The notes beneath the pieces were generated by a model. It saw nothing but the letters and a program-made list of their open reading frames with translations. It searched no databases and was not told the DNA's origin. DNA of 64,000 bases from Arcuatula senhousia (Eukaryota > Mollusca > Bivalvia > Mytilida > Mytilidae), in the NCBI GenBank assembly GCA_963971305.1, contig OZ020308.1, forward strand, positions 22,907,275 to 22,971,274, in the 5' to 3' direction. Position numbers and translations under genes: made by a program. The stretch's first letter is position 1. Each line of letters starts with the position of its first letter. Of the stretch, positions 46,401 through 54,459 are shown piece by piece.

Positions 46401-47405
46401 GTGTAATTTTGATGTGTTATGCATTTCTTTTTGGGTTTTTTTCCTTACCGGTATTTTCCCCTTGTCTTCATGTCCCATTGAAACCCCATTCAATCCTTTG
46501 CTTATTTTAGATTGATGCACATATTTAAGAAGCTCAATGTTGAAACAAACATAGAGTATACAGACATTAAACAATTAAGCATGGTTTTTTTACTGCTTTG
46601 TAAAAATAAACATTATATAGGAGTTTTCTTATATATTTTGACACTGAGATCTGACCTTAAAGATACACGTTTTCTCCAAGTCTTCAACTAGCATTGAAAC
46701 TTCAATTTACCTGATGAGGACGCCCCTCTGAAAGTTTATCCAAGGTATATTTAGACACCCAGGATTTCTCCACCAGACCCTCAGCTAACATTGCTGCATT
46801 GATGTATGACTCTGTCCCCACAGGATCTGATGTGTCCTTTAGATACAGTCTGTAGAATTTCCGTCTCTTGGCTGTAAGAGCTAGCTGTACAGGATGAATA
46901 CCAAACACTATTTCACCTCTGCTCTCTGTTGTTCCAGCTTTCTTTGATTTCCTGGAAAAATGAAATAAAAGTCTTTAACATATTTTTTTACTGGTGGATA
47001 TTACCTATGACAAGTCACATGTGCATGACTCAATCTAACTAGTTATAATACACTAAATCTAGAAGTTTCTGCAATTTGACATTTTCACAACAGATTTCAA
47101 ATCTCAAATTTACTACCAAAATTTTGTGCTATAACAAGAAAATGGGAAGTTGTTTAGATCATTGTTTATATACAAAAAGCTAAATTTCTGTAGGCAGTGT
47201 GCTTAAAATCAACTGCTTAGTAAAATGGTAAAACCTACCCAAATGTCTTCTTCTTTGTGAAATTTGACATCAATCTAACCATCTTTGCATGAGCTAATTC
47301 GCTGAAGGATATTTTTTCTAAGAAGCTTGTTGTCAAACTTATTTTCTGTACTTTCCTTAAAATTCTTCCACAGAGACAACAACAATTTCTTTGCAACTGT
47401 AACAT
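31483..47405 (-). CDS. MRM1: MRM1, mitochondrial rRNA 2'-O-methyltransferase (SpoU family)
   Basis: Eight coding exons join in phase with GT-AG borders: 47405-47239, 46951-46711, 46124-46063, 45155-45107, 43626-43547, 42794-42692, 33945-33837 and 31643-31483, giving 323 residues (human about 350). The first exon is Arg/Lys-rich with no acidic cluster, as in a mitochondrial targeting peptide. Next is the substrate-binding domain (IVFGIHPVQLAL ... GRPHQ-GICLDASPL). The SPOUT domain has motif 1 DPQNLGAILRSSYFLG, then CPLTPVVSKASSGAMEV, motif 2 LLIVGNEKKGI and motif 3 SLNVSVATGILLY, which bind SAM in the knotted fold. Family knowledge: it methylates the ribose of a conserved G in mitochondrial large-subunit rRNA. 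Oddity: the segment before DPQN reads WLLPYRIR where relatives have a WLVLDGIQ-type strand. The 8.7-kb intron 6 holds a nested transposon. Confidence 0.92.
31784..32346 (+). mobile_element. Hairpin-ended element, family H
   Basis: Begins with the perfect palindrome GTGTCCATGGGACAC (31784-31798) and ATGCCCTCGC. It has three units of about 165 bp ('ccaaaacaggaagtagatgt', 'cagtttgtcatactgaacca', 'gagaaaagcttgacggaaat'), a 'acggacgtacgcacagac' tract, and ends 'aatgccacccgacatgtcat-cgcaggggcataaaa'. ATGCCCTCGC and GCAGGGGCAT form the subterminal inverted repeat. It lies in the last MRM1 intron. Confidence 0.7.
32528..33216 (+). repeat. Hairpin-ended tandem repeat element, family I copy 2
   Basis: Starts 'aaactagaaaatgtgtcaga-ggcac' like the copy at 3300. 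It has about four units with 'atatcattgacccccaacat' and 'ctaatttctagtgggcagt', and ends near 'aacatacctggttgggcctt-at'. Confidence 0.65.
32933..32947. promoter_or_regulatory. Second perfect consensus ERE
   Basis: AGGTCACAGTGACCT, identical to the site at 4191-4205, in the equivalent place of a family I unit. It lies in an MRM1 intron. Confidence 0.5.
33230..33446 (+). repeat. Interspersed repeat family K, copy 2
   Basis: Contains 'caagagcacctgagttcact', a T/G-rich middle ('ttctttgtgctgttctcaat') and 'gaatgcccctttggtacctc'. The overlapping 91- and 99-codon frames here are low-complexity artefacts. Confidence 0.55.
34981..37497 (-). pseudogene. Transposon accessory gene, broken (Cys-rich, P-N-P-x5-YM-H-W C-terminal domain)
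   Basis: Exon 1 is 37497-37389 (MAESKEKFILTLSVNKEQ..., Lys/Glu-rich helix). Exon 2 opens at 35500 after 'atatttcag' in the correct phase and continues to the TAA at 34983-34981. The C-terminal 112 codons give a compact domain with RCPYCFISPCV, then IYKRFWKIMANNGAWN, a GGEWVLAHQRELMPEC stretch and a PNPKTIPYMNHMWE tail. Domains of this kind are familiar to me from uncharacterised cnidarian and mollusc proteins; no function is assigned. Two lesions: the A7 run at 35462-35468 puts the upstream part out of frame by one base, and an in-frame TAG lies at 35322-35320. A family A element (35708-37354) fills the intron. Confidence 0.65.
35708..37354 (+). mobile_element. Hairpin-ended element, family A copy 3 (inside the TTAA transposon)
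   Basis: Starts 'ttaataaaaagcttcgccga-gcgcagcatgatacgaccgc', contains the same 'ccctttggccc-taattac-taac' units, a gacgacgacgacgacaacga tract, and ends 'atacgtccgcaaattttttg-cggtcgtataaaa'. It lies in the intron of the accessory gene, so it arrived after, or travelled with, the transposon. Confidence 0.7.
37688..38536 (+). CDS. DDE transposase, N-terminal ORF (split from the catalytic part)
   Basis: 282 codons starting MKIGPHYRMSL. An alternative start at 37679 in another frame (MKMDENRSPLSDV) soon hits a stop. Residues about 18-70 (KKGTCRKRLADGSEK ... ERKSRKTMEVVFCSDSEK ... KVKQML) form a basic then charged helical region, possibly DNA-binding. Residues 135-230 carry hydrophobic strands. 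It ends in DIMT just before the first catalytic Asp, which now lies in the next ORF. The stop comes from an 8-bp tandem duplication (ACATAATG twice at 38523-38538). It shares a promoter region of about 190 bp with the divergent accessory gene. Confidence 0.7.
   Translation: MKIGPHYRMSLMYLVFKLKKGTCRKRLADGSEKMYSYERKSRKTMEVVFCSDSEKLEFENKLEKVKQMLKTKSNSDLFHQLMGLVVTSKQEIPKFTNTSVNNPETIASSEDFSDGNINPKFVSPSSSQNTNFNMNEMFVCTLSQIKELLDLQRTHGYLSIMNMDKVGHVCQLTLVPNSELPSCIFWNSSPNMIGDFFVNYKMFHAFSSSGMLQVQFERFCDFAGIGIVNKYSRSKMASTYATAVKVLCDSSINDCIKVENEKLNNTGDTTLNGHGNQIDIMT
38536..39534 (+). CDS. DDE transposase, catalytic ORF
   Basis: 332 codons whose ATG overlaps the previous stop (TAATG). Candidate catalytic residues: D in MTDAHHACRKN at the start, D in IHSHDRNSSVSS (about residue 69), and E in HYIESYHNTLLLYVDKRI (about residue 226). 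WH in YDTWHASKEVRK and a C...HxxC-like patch (NHQNCHPTSRCK) follow the pattern of metazoan cut-and-paste transposases with a Cys/His insert before the Glu. The C-terminus is an Asp-rich tail. The RNase H-fold DDE assignment is inferred from the spacing of these motifs; the superfamily is uncertain. Confidence 0.75.
   Translation: MTDAHHACRKNSYHSDVTALGQLTHKVVSYQHVTKELERSSQKHELFGTKKIYEDLTSKNMCVRIHSHDRNSSVSSFLDKDHPEVLDSYDTWHASKEVRKSIAKIAKGTKKTMGTTWHPELADKVAGVKTHTYWDMRNCEGSVARFRGYLDNIVQHYSDNHQNCHPTSRCKTTPNYTCSRTLIRDPVAAGLLTKAIRGLYMYKHPEKYIYCRNTHYIESYHNTLLLYVDKRIHYGTPTYELRVRLGILDWNEHVDRPASSERTFRRYRSVNNRTPERVLKPKSYLFVSLLWDLFCEYLTRGVRGGIDLDVDNEVLTSDDDSDQDDDNDDDDN
39540..40485. repeat. Transposon 3' region with a 90-bp tandem duplication
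   Basis: Non-coding right part of the TTAA transposon. At 40057-40232 a unit of about 90 bp ('cacttttcctttttaaagtt ... aacaaggtgatacatattta') is repeated twice with almost no differences, so the duplication is recent. The 89-codon ORF at 39858-40127 lies on it and is not convincing. Confidence 0.6.
40812..41580. mobile_element. TIR element GGAGTA...TACYCC at an AAA/TTT site, copy 1 (769 bp)
   Basis: Left end GGAGTAAGTTCAGTAAG, right end (reverse complement) GGGGTATGTTCAGGAAG. It lies between 'ctgcaaa' and 'tttctaag', where intact sister units (40637-40650, 41866-41880) read 'ctgcaaatttctaag'. The interior has an inverted pair, 'catagagcgcatgcgtcgac' and 'tgtcgatgaatgcgctctat', and a CRE-like TGACGTCA. 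Compared with the copy at 59355 it carries about 190 extra bp (40829-41019) containing 'atttcgtttgaaatgcctgt', probably a further insertion. Confidence 0.7.
41711..42009 (+). repeat. Duplicated right end of the TTAA transposon plus flank
   Basis: From 'gtcagccactctcagttgtc' through 'cttcggggtttaagaggagt' and the next family E unit, this repeats 40486-40770 almost exactly. The period is 1225 bp, indicating a local tandem duplication that copied about 110 bp of transposon end. Confidence 0.7.
42185..42622 (+). repeat. Interspersed repeat family K, copy 3
   Basis: Contains 'catgtgcttgtagacaaata', 'gttggtttgacatagagttt', 'ctctcctggagcacctgaat' and 'acccctttggtacacctaag', in the same order as 46140-46440 and 33230-33446. 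Confidence 0.55.
43073..43249. mobile_element. Harbinger-like MITE, TAA target duplication (177 bp)
   Basis: Ends GGGCTATTCCATTAATAATT and (reverse complement) GGGCTTTTCCATAGATGATT with TAA on both sides. A 3-bp TAA/TTA duplication is the PIF/Harbinger signature. In MRM1 intron 5. Confidence 0.7.
43738..43950 (-). repeat. Interspersed repeat family K, copy 4 (reverse)
   Basis: On the minus strand 'cctcaggaacatctcagttc' and a long T/G-rich run correspond to copies 1-3. Diverged. Confidence 0.4.
44570..44925. repeat. CGGGA-rich repeat and poly-C tract
   Basis: Short units of the type 'cgggaattcgggaaaacc', 'tcgggatgcgggaatc' and 'cgcgggaatccgggattt' alternate with AT-rich spacers. GGGCTTTCCCG (44605) and CGGGAAAGCCC (44731) are an inverted pair. 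An almost pure run of over 20 C lies at 44897-44918, a likely polymorphic or assembly-prone site. Confidence 0.5.
45284..45828. mobile_element. TTAA-flanked MITE (545 bp), TIR GGTAGATGGGGTGTCT
   Basis: Perfect 16-bp inverted ends with TTAA on both sides (45280-45283, 45829-45832). The 137-codon minus ORF within (45477-45890) runs out of the element and is Phe/Ile/Lys-rich from AT bias, so it is not called a gene. In MRM1 intron 3. Confidence 0.8.
46140..46440 (+). repeat. Interspersed repeat family K, copy 5
   Basis: Contains 'gtcatgtgcttgtagacaaa', 'ttggtttgtaataatatttg', 'acccttctggagcacctaag', matching copy 3. It starts within 20 bp of the acceptor of MRM1 exon 3. Confidence 0.5.
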
Positions 47406-47797
47406 TTCTTCAACTGAAAATTGAAAAGAAAGGTAAAGAAGAATTGACACGATAGAGCCATCTACCGGTAATATATAATTTGATAATAAAAAATTAAACG
47501 ACAATTAATGTGTCCCCATAGATTTTATCAATAAGCTTGCATTATAATTTCAAGCCCAAAGAGGAGAAATAGTGATGCATTTTACTATAAACATGATAAA
47601 CCATGTCTGCAAGGTTTCAATAAGGTCTTTTAGACTCCCTGCACTCAGTCATATGTCAGTGTAAAAAAAATTACATCTTAGTAAACAGAAATACTACAGA
47701 ACTTATAATCTTTCTTTTGAACTTATTCTCAACAGACTGATTTATTGAATACTAACAAATGATGAGTATATATATTTTGTTAAATAAGAACACATTT

Positions 47798-48073
47798 TAG
47801 TGCTGGGCAATCGGTTTTATTTCATAATCGATCATCGGAAATAATCGAAAGATCACAATCGATTATTAATCGATTATAAAATCAGACTTAATTTTTCATG
47901 AAAATGATAGAATTTACTCTCCAAATTAATGTTATTCTCTGCGATATTTGCATAAATTCACTAAAATCTATTATATTTCGATTAATCGATTATTGATTTT
48001 ATAATTGATTAGTAGCATCGGCAGTCAATTTCGATTAGATTTTCCGATTAATCGATTAATCGGAACATCACTA
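47798..48073. mobile_element. hAT-type MITE (276 bp), 8-bp target duplication
   Basis: Ends TAGTGCTGGGCAATCGG and (reverse complement) TAGTGATGTTCCGATTAATC, flanked by ACACATTT on both sides (47790-47797, 48074-48081). An 8-bp duplication and TAGNGNTG ends are the hAT pattern. The interior is unusually rich in ATCGATTA/TAATCGAT palindromes. Confidence 0.85.
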
Positions 48074-48606
48074 ACACATTTTGCCCCCAAAAGAAAAATT
48101 GAGTTTCCTTAAAGTTCATGATCAACATAGATCTTTTAACTAAAATATTTTCTTTTAAATTATTTGTTAAACAAACTTGAATTTGAAGATCTTGTTCTAC
48201 TACAATTATTAAGACCCCATTTGCAGACCTGTCAAGTGTCACACAACTTGCGTGAGACTCACACATCTCAAGTCAGCAATTTGTCTGCAAATTTCTTTGA
48301 TCTTTTAATTTTTTCCTTTGATCTTTAATTTTTTTGGCCAATCTCACACAAGCAGCTTATCAAAACTTGACAGACTTGCCAAAACCGGAACAGATATATT
48401 GTGCAACCCTAGCTAGTATTGTGTAAGGATCCCAGACACAACAGGCATGTTCATCTTAGAGGTTTACCATGAAGTTATTTGTGTGCCTGTGTTTTAACTA
48501 TGGTGGAACTGAATTACGGATATTGATGATTCTGTATGGGAATTAACCCTGTAGATTTTTTTAGCCTTTGTTGTTTGTGTGGCTCTAGATATATATCACA
48601 TTTTAA

Positions 48607-49031
48607 GGTTCTAAGATGAAAAATGGCTGCCATGCATTGTCAATACAAAACTTTCAAGAAATACACAGATTGAGCAGATGATGGATTTCGTTCAAATCCT
48701 GTCTAATTAGATTTAACTTACCAATACCCAGAGCAAGCTAGTATTTAAAATCCCACAATGAATCTTCATTTAATTTTATTTACATATACATGTAAGGTGC
48801 AACTGATTACTATCCTGCTATTCCAGCACACCCTTACAAATATTTAATATTTTACCTTTAAAATCAGTTTTTATATGTAATTATTTCTAGCTTGCTTTAG
48901 ATACGATTGTTAAACATTCATTTCAATAGAATTTTAGCAAAATACTTATTTTATCTAGGCTGTGTATTTTTTTTAAAGTTTTGTATTGAAAATGCATGGC
49001 AGCCATTTTTCATTTAGAAATTAGAAGAACC
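48607..49031. mobile_element. TTAA-flanked MITE (425 bp), TIR starting GGTTCT
   Basis: About 50 bp at each end are inverted copies ('gatgaaaaatggctgccatg', 'caatacaaaacttt'), with a 7-bp indel near the left tip. TTAA lies on both sides (48603-48606, 49032-49035). No ORF. Confidence 0.8.
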
Positions 49032-49134
49032 TTAATTGGTGAATTATTAGCATCTGCTTCTACTATAATTTTTTAAACAGTATAGATGATAATACACACA
49101 CAATAATCAACTGGCTAAAAATTAAAGAACAGAA

Positions 49135-50028
49135 CAGGTTGGGAATAACCCCAATTGGGATAAAATATCTCAATTGGGATATATTATCCCAATTGGGATA
49201 AGTGAGGTTATCCCAATTGGGATAAATGACCAGTTTTTCAAGCATTATTTTGATATGGAGTTTTGGTGCATCACAAATCATGAACAATTGAAAAGTTTAT
49301 AATCTCAGGGATATGAAGATGTATTGCAATAGTGTGTGTGATGCTGCGTTTTTGCGGCAATCCATTTAAGTTATTGCAGCATCATTCAGTTAATATTGCT
49401 ACAATTATACAAAATCAGACAAGGTATTGACTCAATGATTGCATTACATGATAAAACTTGATACTAAGATATAAGAAAGATTGAATCTTCAGTTCTAGTT
49501 GTTATATTTTCACAGAAAATGTTCAGATGAAAACGTCAAATATTCAGATATTTTTAATATTTTTTTACCCTGGTCAAAGAAAGATAACTGCAACTTATAA
49601 TAATAATTTGATTGTCAGAATTTTTTTCTGAGATTTAAAAAAATAATTCAAATCTATGCAAGTTCCAAAAATATTTGAAATTGCACAACTACAGAGGTAA
49701 CATACGTTATTGTACAAAAATAAATACAAAAAACTTTTAACAATACTAAAATGTTGTTAATTCACATTAAAAACAACTAACTTTTTAGACAAAAATTATG
49801 ATCTGTGCATAAAATGCAGCATCCCTCATGTAATCCATGTATATTGTAATGAAGCATTTACATCTGGGTATAAGCTCTCACATGCATTTTTATGCACCAT
49901 TCAGCCAGTAAATTTTTATATCTAAAAAACCTGTATTTTATCCCAATTGGGATAAGTCCATTTATCCCAATTGGGATAATATATCCCAACTGGGATACAT
50001 TATCCCAATTGGGGTTATTCCCAACCTG
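49135..50028. mobile_element. TIR element with arrays of ATCCCAATTGGGAT palindromes
   Basis: The left end GGTTGGGAATAACCCC (49137) and right end GGGGTTATTCCCAACC are exact inverted copies. Behind each end stand four palindromes of the form (A)TCCCAATTGGGA(T), spaced about 20-25 bp apart: 49149-49222 at the left, 49939-50013 at the right. The about 700-bp interior is AT-rich without ORFs. Target duplication unclear. Confidence 0.75.
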
Positions 50029-50125
50029 AAGAACTCAATCAACTTGTACAAACTGCATTAAGGGGAATGGTTTTGTCGGGGAAAGAATCGGTACTAAATC
50101 TGAATTTTATGTCTTGTGTGTACTG

Positions 50126-50664
50126 CATTTGGTGGCACCGAATTCCAGCTACTTAATCGCTATAGTCGGCCTCTTAAATGTGCTTTGTTCTATGCAAACA
50201 CCTCTGTACAGTTCATAAATCGAGCAAGGATACAGTTTGCATTTTATGCCGATTTTTATTAAGCTGATGCTTTTTCCATAGTACAAAGATATTTGCAGTG
50301 TATATTTTGTTGCAAACCAACCAGAATGAAAATGTATGAGCAAAGGTCCTCTTTTGAATGTAAACAAGGTCTTGTGTAAATTACAAATGGCAAAGTCTTA
50401 AAATGATACCGTTCACACCCGATCAATTCACGGATACCGTTTGCATTGTAAATGGATATTTTTAAAAATTATATATAAAACTCTTTATCCTGCACTTTAT
50501 CGAACTTCAAACCCCCATAAATAAAAATGCTAAAATACCAATGTAGCTTAAACATATTTATAATCTATTTTCATCTTTCAAAGTTTAAAATGTGCATGCA
50601 TACCAAGTTCCTGTTTAAATTTATATCGGAGTTGCTAGAATTAGCTTCTTCTGGTCGGACTGCT
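50126..50664. repeat. Inverted duplication, outer left arm
   Basis: From 'gcatttggtggcaccgaatt' onward this is the reverse complement of 55491 down to 54952. In a 72-codon stretch the two copies differ by two residues, so the pair is recent or under gene conversion. It continues after the LINE at 53077-53294. The frame itself shows no known domain. Confidence 0.75.
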
Positions 50665-53076
50665 GGCGTAACAAATTGCATTAACAGACTCAATGAGAGG
50701 AAAGCATCAGGACCAGATAAGATACCAATCACCTTCCTCAAGAAAATGGCCAACACCATCACACCCGTTCTTACCTTGATCTTTCAGCAGTCACTTGATA
50801 CTGGTGATGTTCCTGATGATTGGAAGAACGCGAATGTTGTACCCATCTTTAAGAAAGGTGACCGATCAAAACCAGCGAATTATAGACCTGTCTCCTTAAC
50901 AGCAGTGGTATCAAAGATGCTAGAGCATATAATAGTCTCCCAAGTCATGGACCATCTAGACAACCAAAACATTCTTCATGAAAACCAACCATATCCAGAA
51001 ATGAACAGTGCTTTGCCTAATTAATATTCATGTATGCAAATGAAATATAAGTCACGTGACATTTCAAATCCCCCCTCGCCTTTCCATTGCCTGTATTAAA
51101 AATACGGAAAATATTCGGTTCTCATCCGTCACAGATGTAAATTAGAAACTTTTATGAACTTCCTAAAGTTTCCTGGCGGTTAAAAACAAACTTATTTTTA
51201 ACAAATTTGATTAAAATTCTCTGAGTCTTTTGAACTCAAGGTGAGGAATAAGGCAATCTTTGTAAGCCCGAGGAACCTACAGTTTAAAGATAAGGTTTGT
51301 ATGCCTTATTCTGTCTTGTTTAACCTTAGTTGATCTCTAGAAATCAATATGCGAACCTTGTTTACATGCGAGTCAGTTTGAACTATTTCAAGATAAATGT
51401 TGGATTTTCTACAATATCAGCCATTTTTCCAAAGACTTTATACTGCTTTGTGAAGAGTGCTACGCTTCGAAATTTTAAATGAACAGGGAACCTTGAAATT
51501 TTAGCCGACATTGTTAGGAGGGGTCTCAAATTATTGAAACTTGTGTGTTGATTGAAATTTAACATGCGAATCGTGTCTGTAACACATATCTATCGATAAT
51601 TTTTGAAAATTCCATAAGTTGCTATTGTTCCTCTATAAGAAATTCTGGACCGGAACCGTTCCTGATATTAAAATATGCAAATTAAAAAAATGCATCAAAT
51701 TTCTGGATATGCATGGATTCCGAGCAAAACGATCTTGTGAATCACAACTACTCATGACAACTGATGACATTGCCAAACATCTGAACAGTGGGAAGCAAGT
51801 TGACATGGCCATACTTGACTTTTCGAAGGCTTTCGACAAGGTTCCGCACCATCGCCTGTCAAACAAACTCCATTACTATGGAATACAAGGCACAACACAG
51901 AGGTGGATCAACAACTTCCTTACCGACCGCCAACAGCAGGTTGTAGTCGACAATGCCTCATCTAAGACGTCACCAGTCACATCAGGTGTCCCCCAGGGAA
52001 CAGTATTAGGGCCAACACTTTTCCTTATCTTCATCAACGACATTGCCGATGATCTAACTTCAACAATACGCCTTTTCGCAGACGACTGTGTAATCTACAG
52101 ACCAGTCAATGACAACACAGATAATGAAATTCTACAAGACGACCTCAACAAATTAGTACAGTGGAGCAACATCTGGCAGATGGAATTCAACATCAAGAAG
52201 TGTGCAATCATGCAGTTTTCAAATACCAACAAGAGAAAACCCTTTAACTACACCATGGAAGGGGAAGCACTGGAAACTGTACACCACCACCCATATCTCG
52301 GGGTAGAACTCCATGACAACCTACGGTACAACCTACACATCGACAATATTTGTAAGAAAGCAGCTGGCATACTAGGATTCTTGAAACGCAACCTCAGACA
52401 CTGTCCACCAAAAGTCAAAGAGAGAGCCTACCAGAGCCTAGTTAGGCCCAAATTAGAGTATTCCACGCCTATCTGGAACCCACAATACACCACACAGATA
52501 AAACAGATCGAGCAAGTACAACGCAATGCTGCCCGGTTCGTTCTCAACAAACCATATAATCCGGAGAAACCAGAGAGTGTTACATCTATGATTGAACAGC
52601 TGAATTGGAACACCCTACAGCAGAGAAGAACTAATGCAGATGTAACCATGATGTACAAGGTAGTCAACCACCTAGTAGCGATACCATCACACTACATACC
52701 ACCCAAATCAACGTCAACAAGAACTAGAAACAGCCACAGTATGAAGTTCCTGCCATTCCATTGCCGTATCAACACATACCAGCATTCATTTTTCCCTAGG
52801 ACCATCACTGTTTGGAACTTGCTACCAGAAGCAGTTGTCTCATCACCATCACTGGAGGCCTTTAAGACATCCATCCAGGGACAACCTCCGTGGCAGCCAA
52901 CAGTACAGATGTAAACCGGACCCGTTCCTTGTACAGTGTTTATACATGTTTGATTTTAATCACCAGTTTATTTTTTTTATTTGGAACCGCACCTTTCTTT
53001 TCACGTACATCGTTCCCCTCGTTGTAAATGTCCAGTATGGATTTAGACGAGTATCCTAGTTGAAGTTGAAGTTGAA
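50665..53076 (+). pseudogene. 5'-truncated non-LTR retrotransposon (reverse transcriptase), split
   Basis: Target duplication GACTGCT on both sides (50658-50664, 53077-53083) and a 3' tail of TTGAAG repeats show target-primed insertion. The RT starts in palm/fingers (KASGPDKIPITFLKK, WKNANVVPIFKKGD, NYRPVSLTAVVSKMLE) and continues after a 722-bp insertion with HGFRAKRSC, MAILDFSKAFDKVPHH, SGVPQGTVLGPTLF and the catalytic box FADD. Thumb and C-terminal regions (GVELHDNLRYNLHI; YQSLVRPKLEYSTPIWNP) follow to the stop at 52914. It has lost its endonuclease (5' truncation). The clade is Jockey/CR1-group by motif style (inferred). Confidence 0.88.
50990..51711. mobile_element. Small TIR element inserted in the reverse transcriptase
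   Basis: Inverted ends CATATCCAGAAAT at both sides. It separates the codons for HENQ and HGF of the RT; the flanking codons are otherwise complete. At most a 1-bp duplication (C) is visible. The interior is AT-rich without ORFs. Confidence 0.65.
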
Positions 53077-53294
53077 GACTGCTAAAATCATAAATTATAT
53101 GAGATGCACTTAAAAGTGTACGTGGCATAACTAAACACCATAACAACTGAAAAGGTTCGTGGTTCGATATCCGTTTGATGTGAAAAATGAATGAACCGAT
53201 TTTCCAACCGACATTAATTTTATGCAATAGTCTACCTAAGAAACAAAACATTTGTTGACTGCGTATTTTTAACATTAATTTACCAACGATTCTT
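53077..53294. repeat. Inverted duplication, inner left arm
   Basis: Continuation of the left arm after the LINE ('aaaatcataaattatatgag', 'gaaccgattttccaaccgac', 'aacattaatttaccaacgat'), matched in reverse complement by 54460-54951. More diverged than the outer part. Confidence 0.6.
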
Positions 53295-54459
53295 AGAAAT
53301 ACAGGGCATAGCTGGGACTGAAAGGAAGTGAAAGAATAATTTCGACAGGGGGTCACGGCTAGGGTTGCTCAAAGTCCCCAGTAGGTCCAGGGAAGCGAAG
53401 CCCCCGGAAGCCTCAGGGAGATAGCGTTAAGAGCATCATACTAGACCTGTCCTGAATTATATCAGTTGTCAGTTTCAGTCCCAAAATCTTAAAATTTTTA
53501 TTAGACGGGACCAATATCCAACAAGAACTTTGACTTACTAGATTAGATAAACTAGATTTACCCGACAAAAAATATTGCCTTCCGTGCAGGGCCCGAAAGG
53601 GTATAGGCCCGCAGCAGCGTCAATTAAAGTCCACTAAAAAGCGTACAGAAACCTGTCATCGGGTTAGGCCCGACTTAGCCCACAAAGCGATTTGTGCCCA
53701 AGGTTGTTGAATGGGGCAGCCATGTCAAAATATATTCCGGGGTCGTCAGGCTATAATGCGGAAAACCTGACCGCAAACCATAGTGGGTCAACGTGTGTGA
53801 AGAGTGCCACGCTTCATGCACGTAAAACCCCTTTGGACCGCCCAGTAGTGCACCACATGACAAAGGCTAATTTTTGTGCCCCGCTCCACCTCTCCACTTT
53901 TCCTATGGTCTTCAAAATTGACTGTTCATTTGTTTCCCACCCCACCCACATATTTCATTTCTTATCATCATTTCATGTTCATTTTATCATCCTTTTCATG
54001 TTCATCGCCTCCAAATTACCTTCATAGCGTTACAAGGGCGTAAAACACCAACTTGCTCACTCATTCATCCTAAAAATCTTACACCACTAATTGTAAACTG
54101 GAGAAATGTCATATAACCATATCCCAGCTTAAAACGCTTTCTATGTCTAAGTCAATATCCCTAAGTATATGCAGTAGGGCTAACGAAGACAAACGATCTT
54201 AACCATTGAAGAACTAAGCAATATATGTTTGCTCAACCTGCAACAAAGACTTTGCCTTCAAGCCTGAACTAAACAGACACTAAAGAATAGAAAAGGTTTC
54301 CTCTTATATCATATATAATCTATGATATTTCATATACGTGATGTTTGTAGAACCATATGAAATTTGACCAATTCAGTGAACTGATCATAACATTTTAATT
54401 CAACAAACGATTCCAGCGGCCTGGCTCTATTGAGTCTACTCTATCGAACCATACAAAGG
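53295..54459 (+). repeat. Loop of the inverted duplication, with LINE 3'-end remnant
   Basis: GC-richer than its surroundings. At 54028-54067 'gttacaagggcgtaaaacac' is followed by (CTCATTCA)-type repeats, the look of a non-LTR element 3' end. The 111-codon ORF at 53692-54027 lies within this remnant and has no recognisable domain. Confidence 0.4.

Noticed and set aside
53692..54027. 111-codon plus-strand ORF
   Set aside because: Lies in a LINE 3' remnant; sequence is without recognisable domain and followed by the element's tail repeats.
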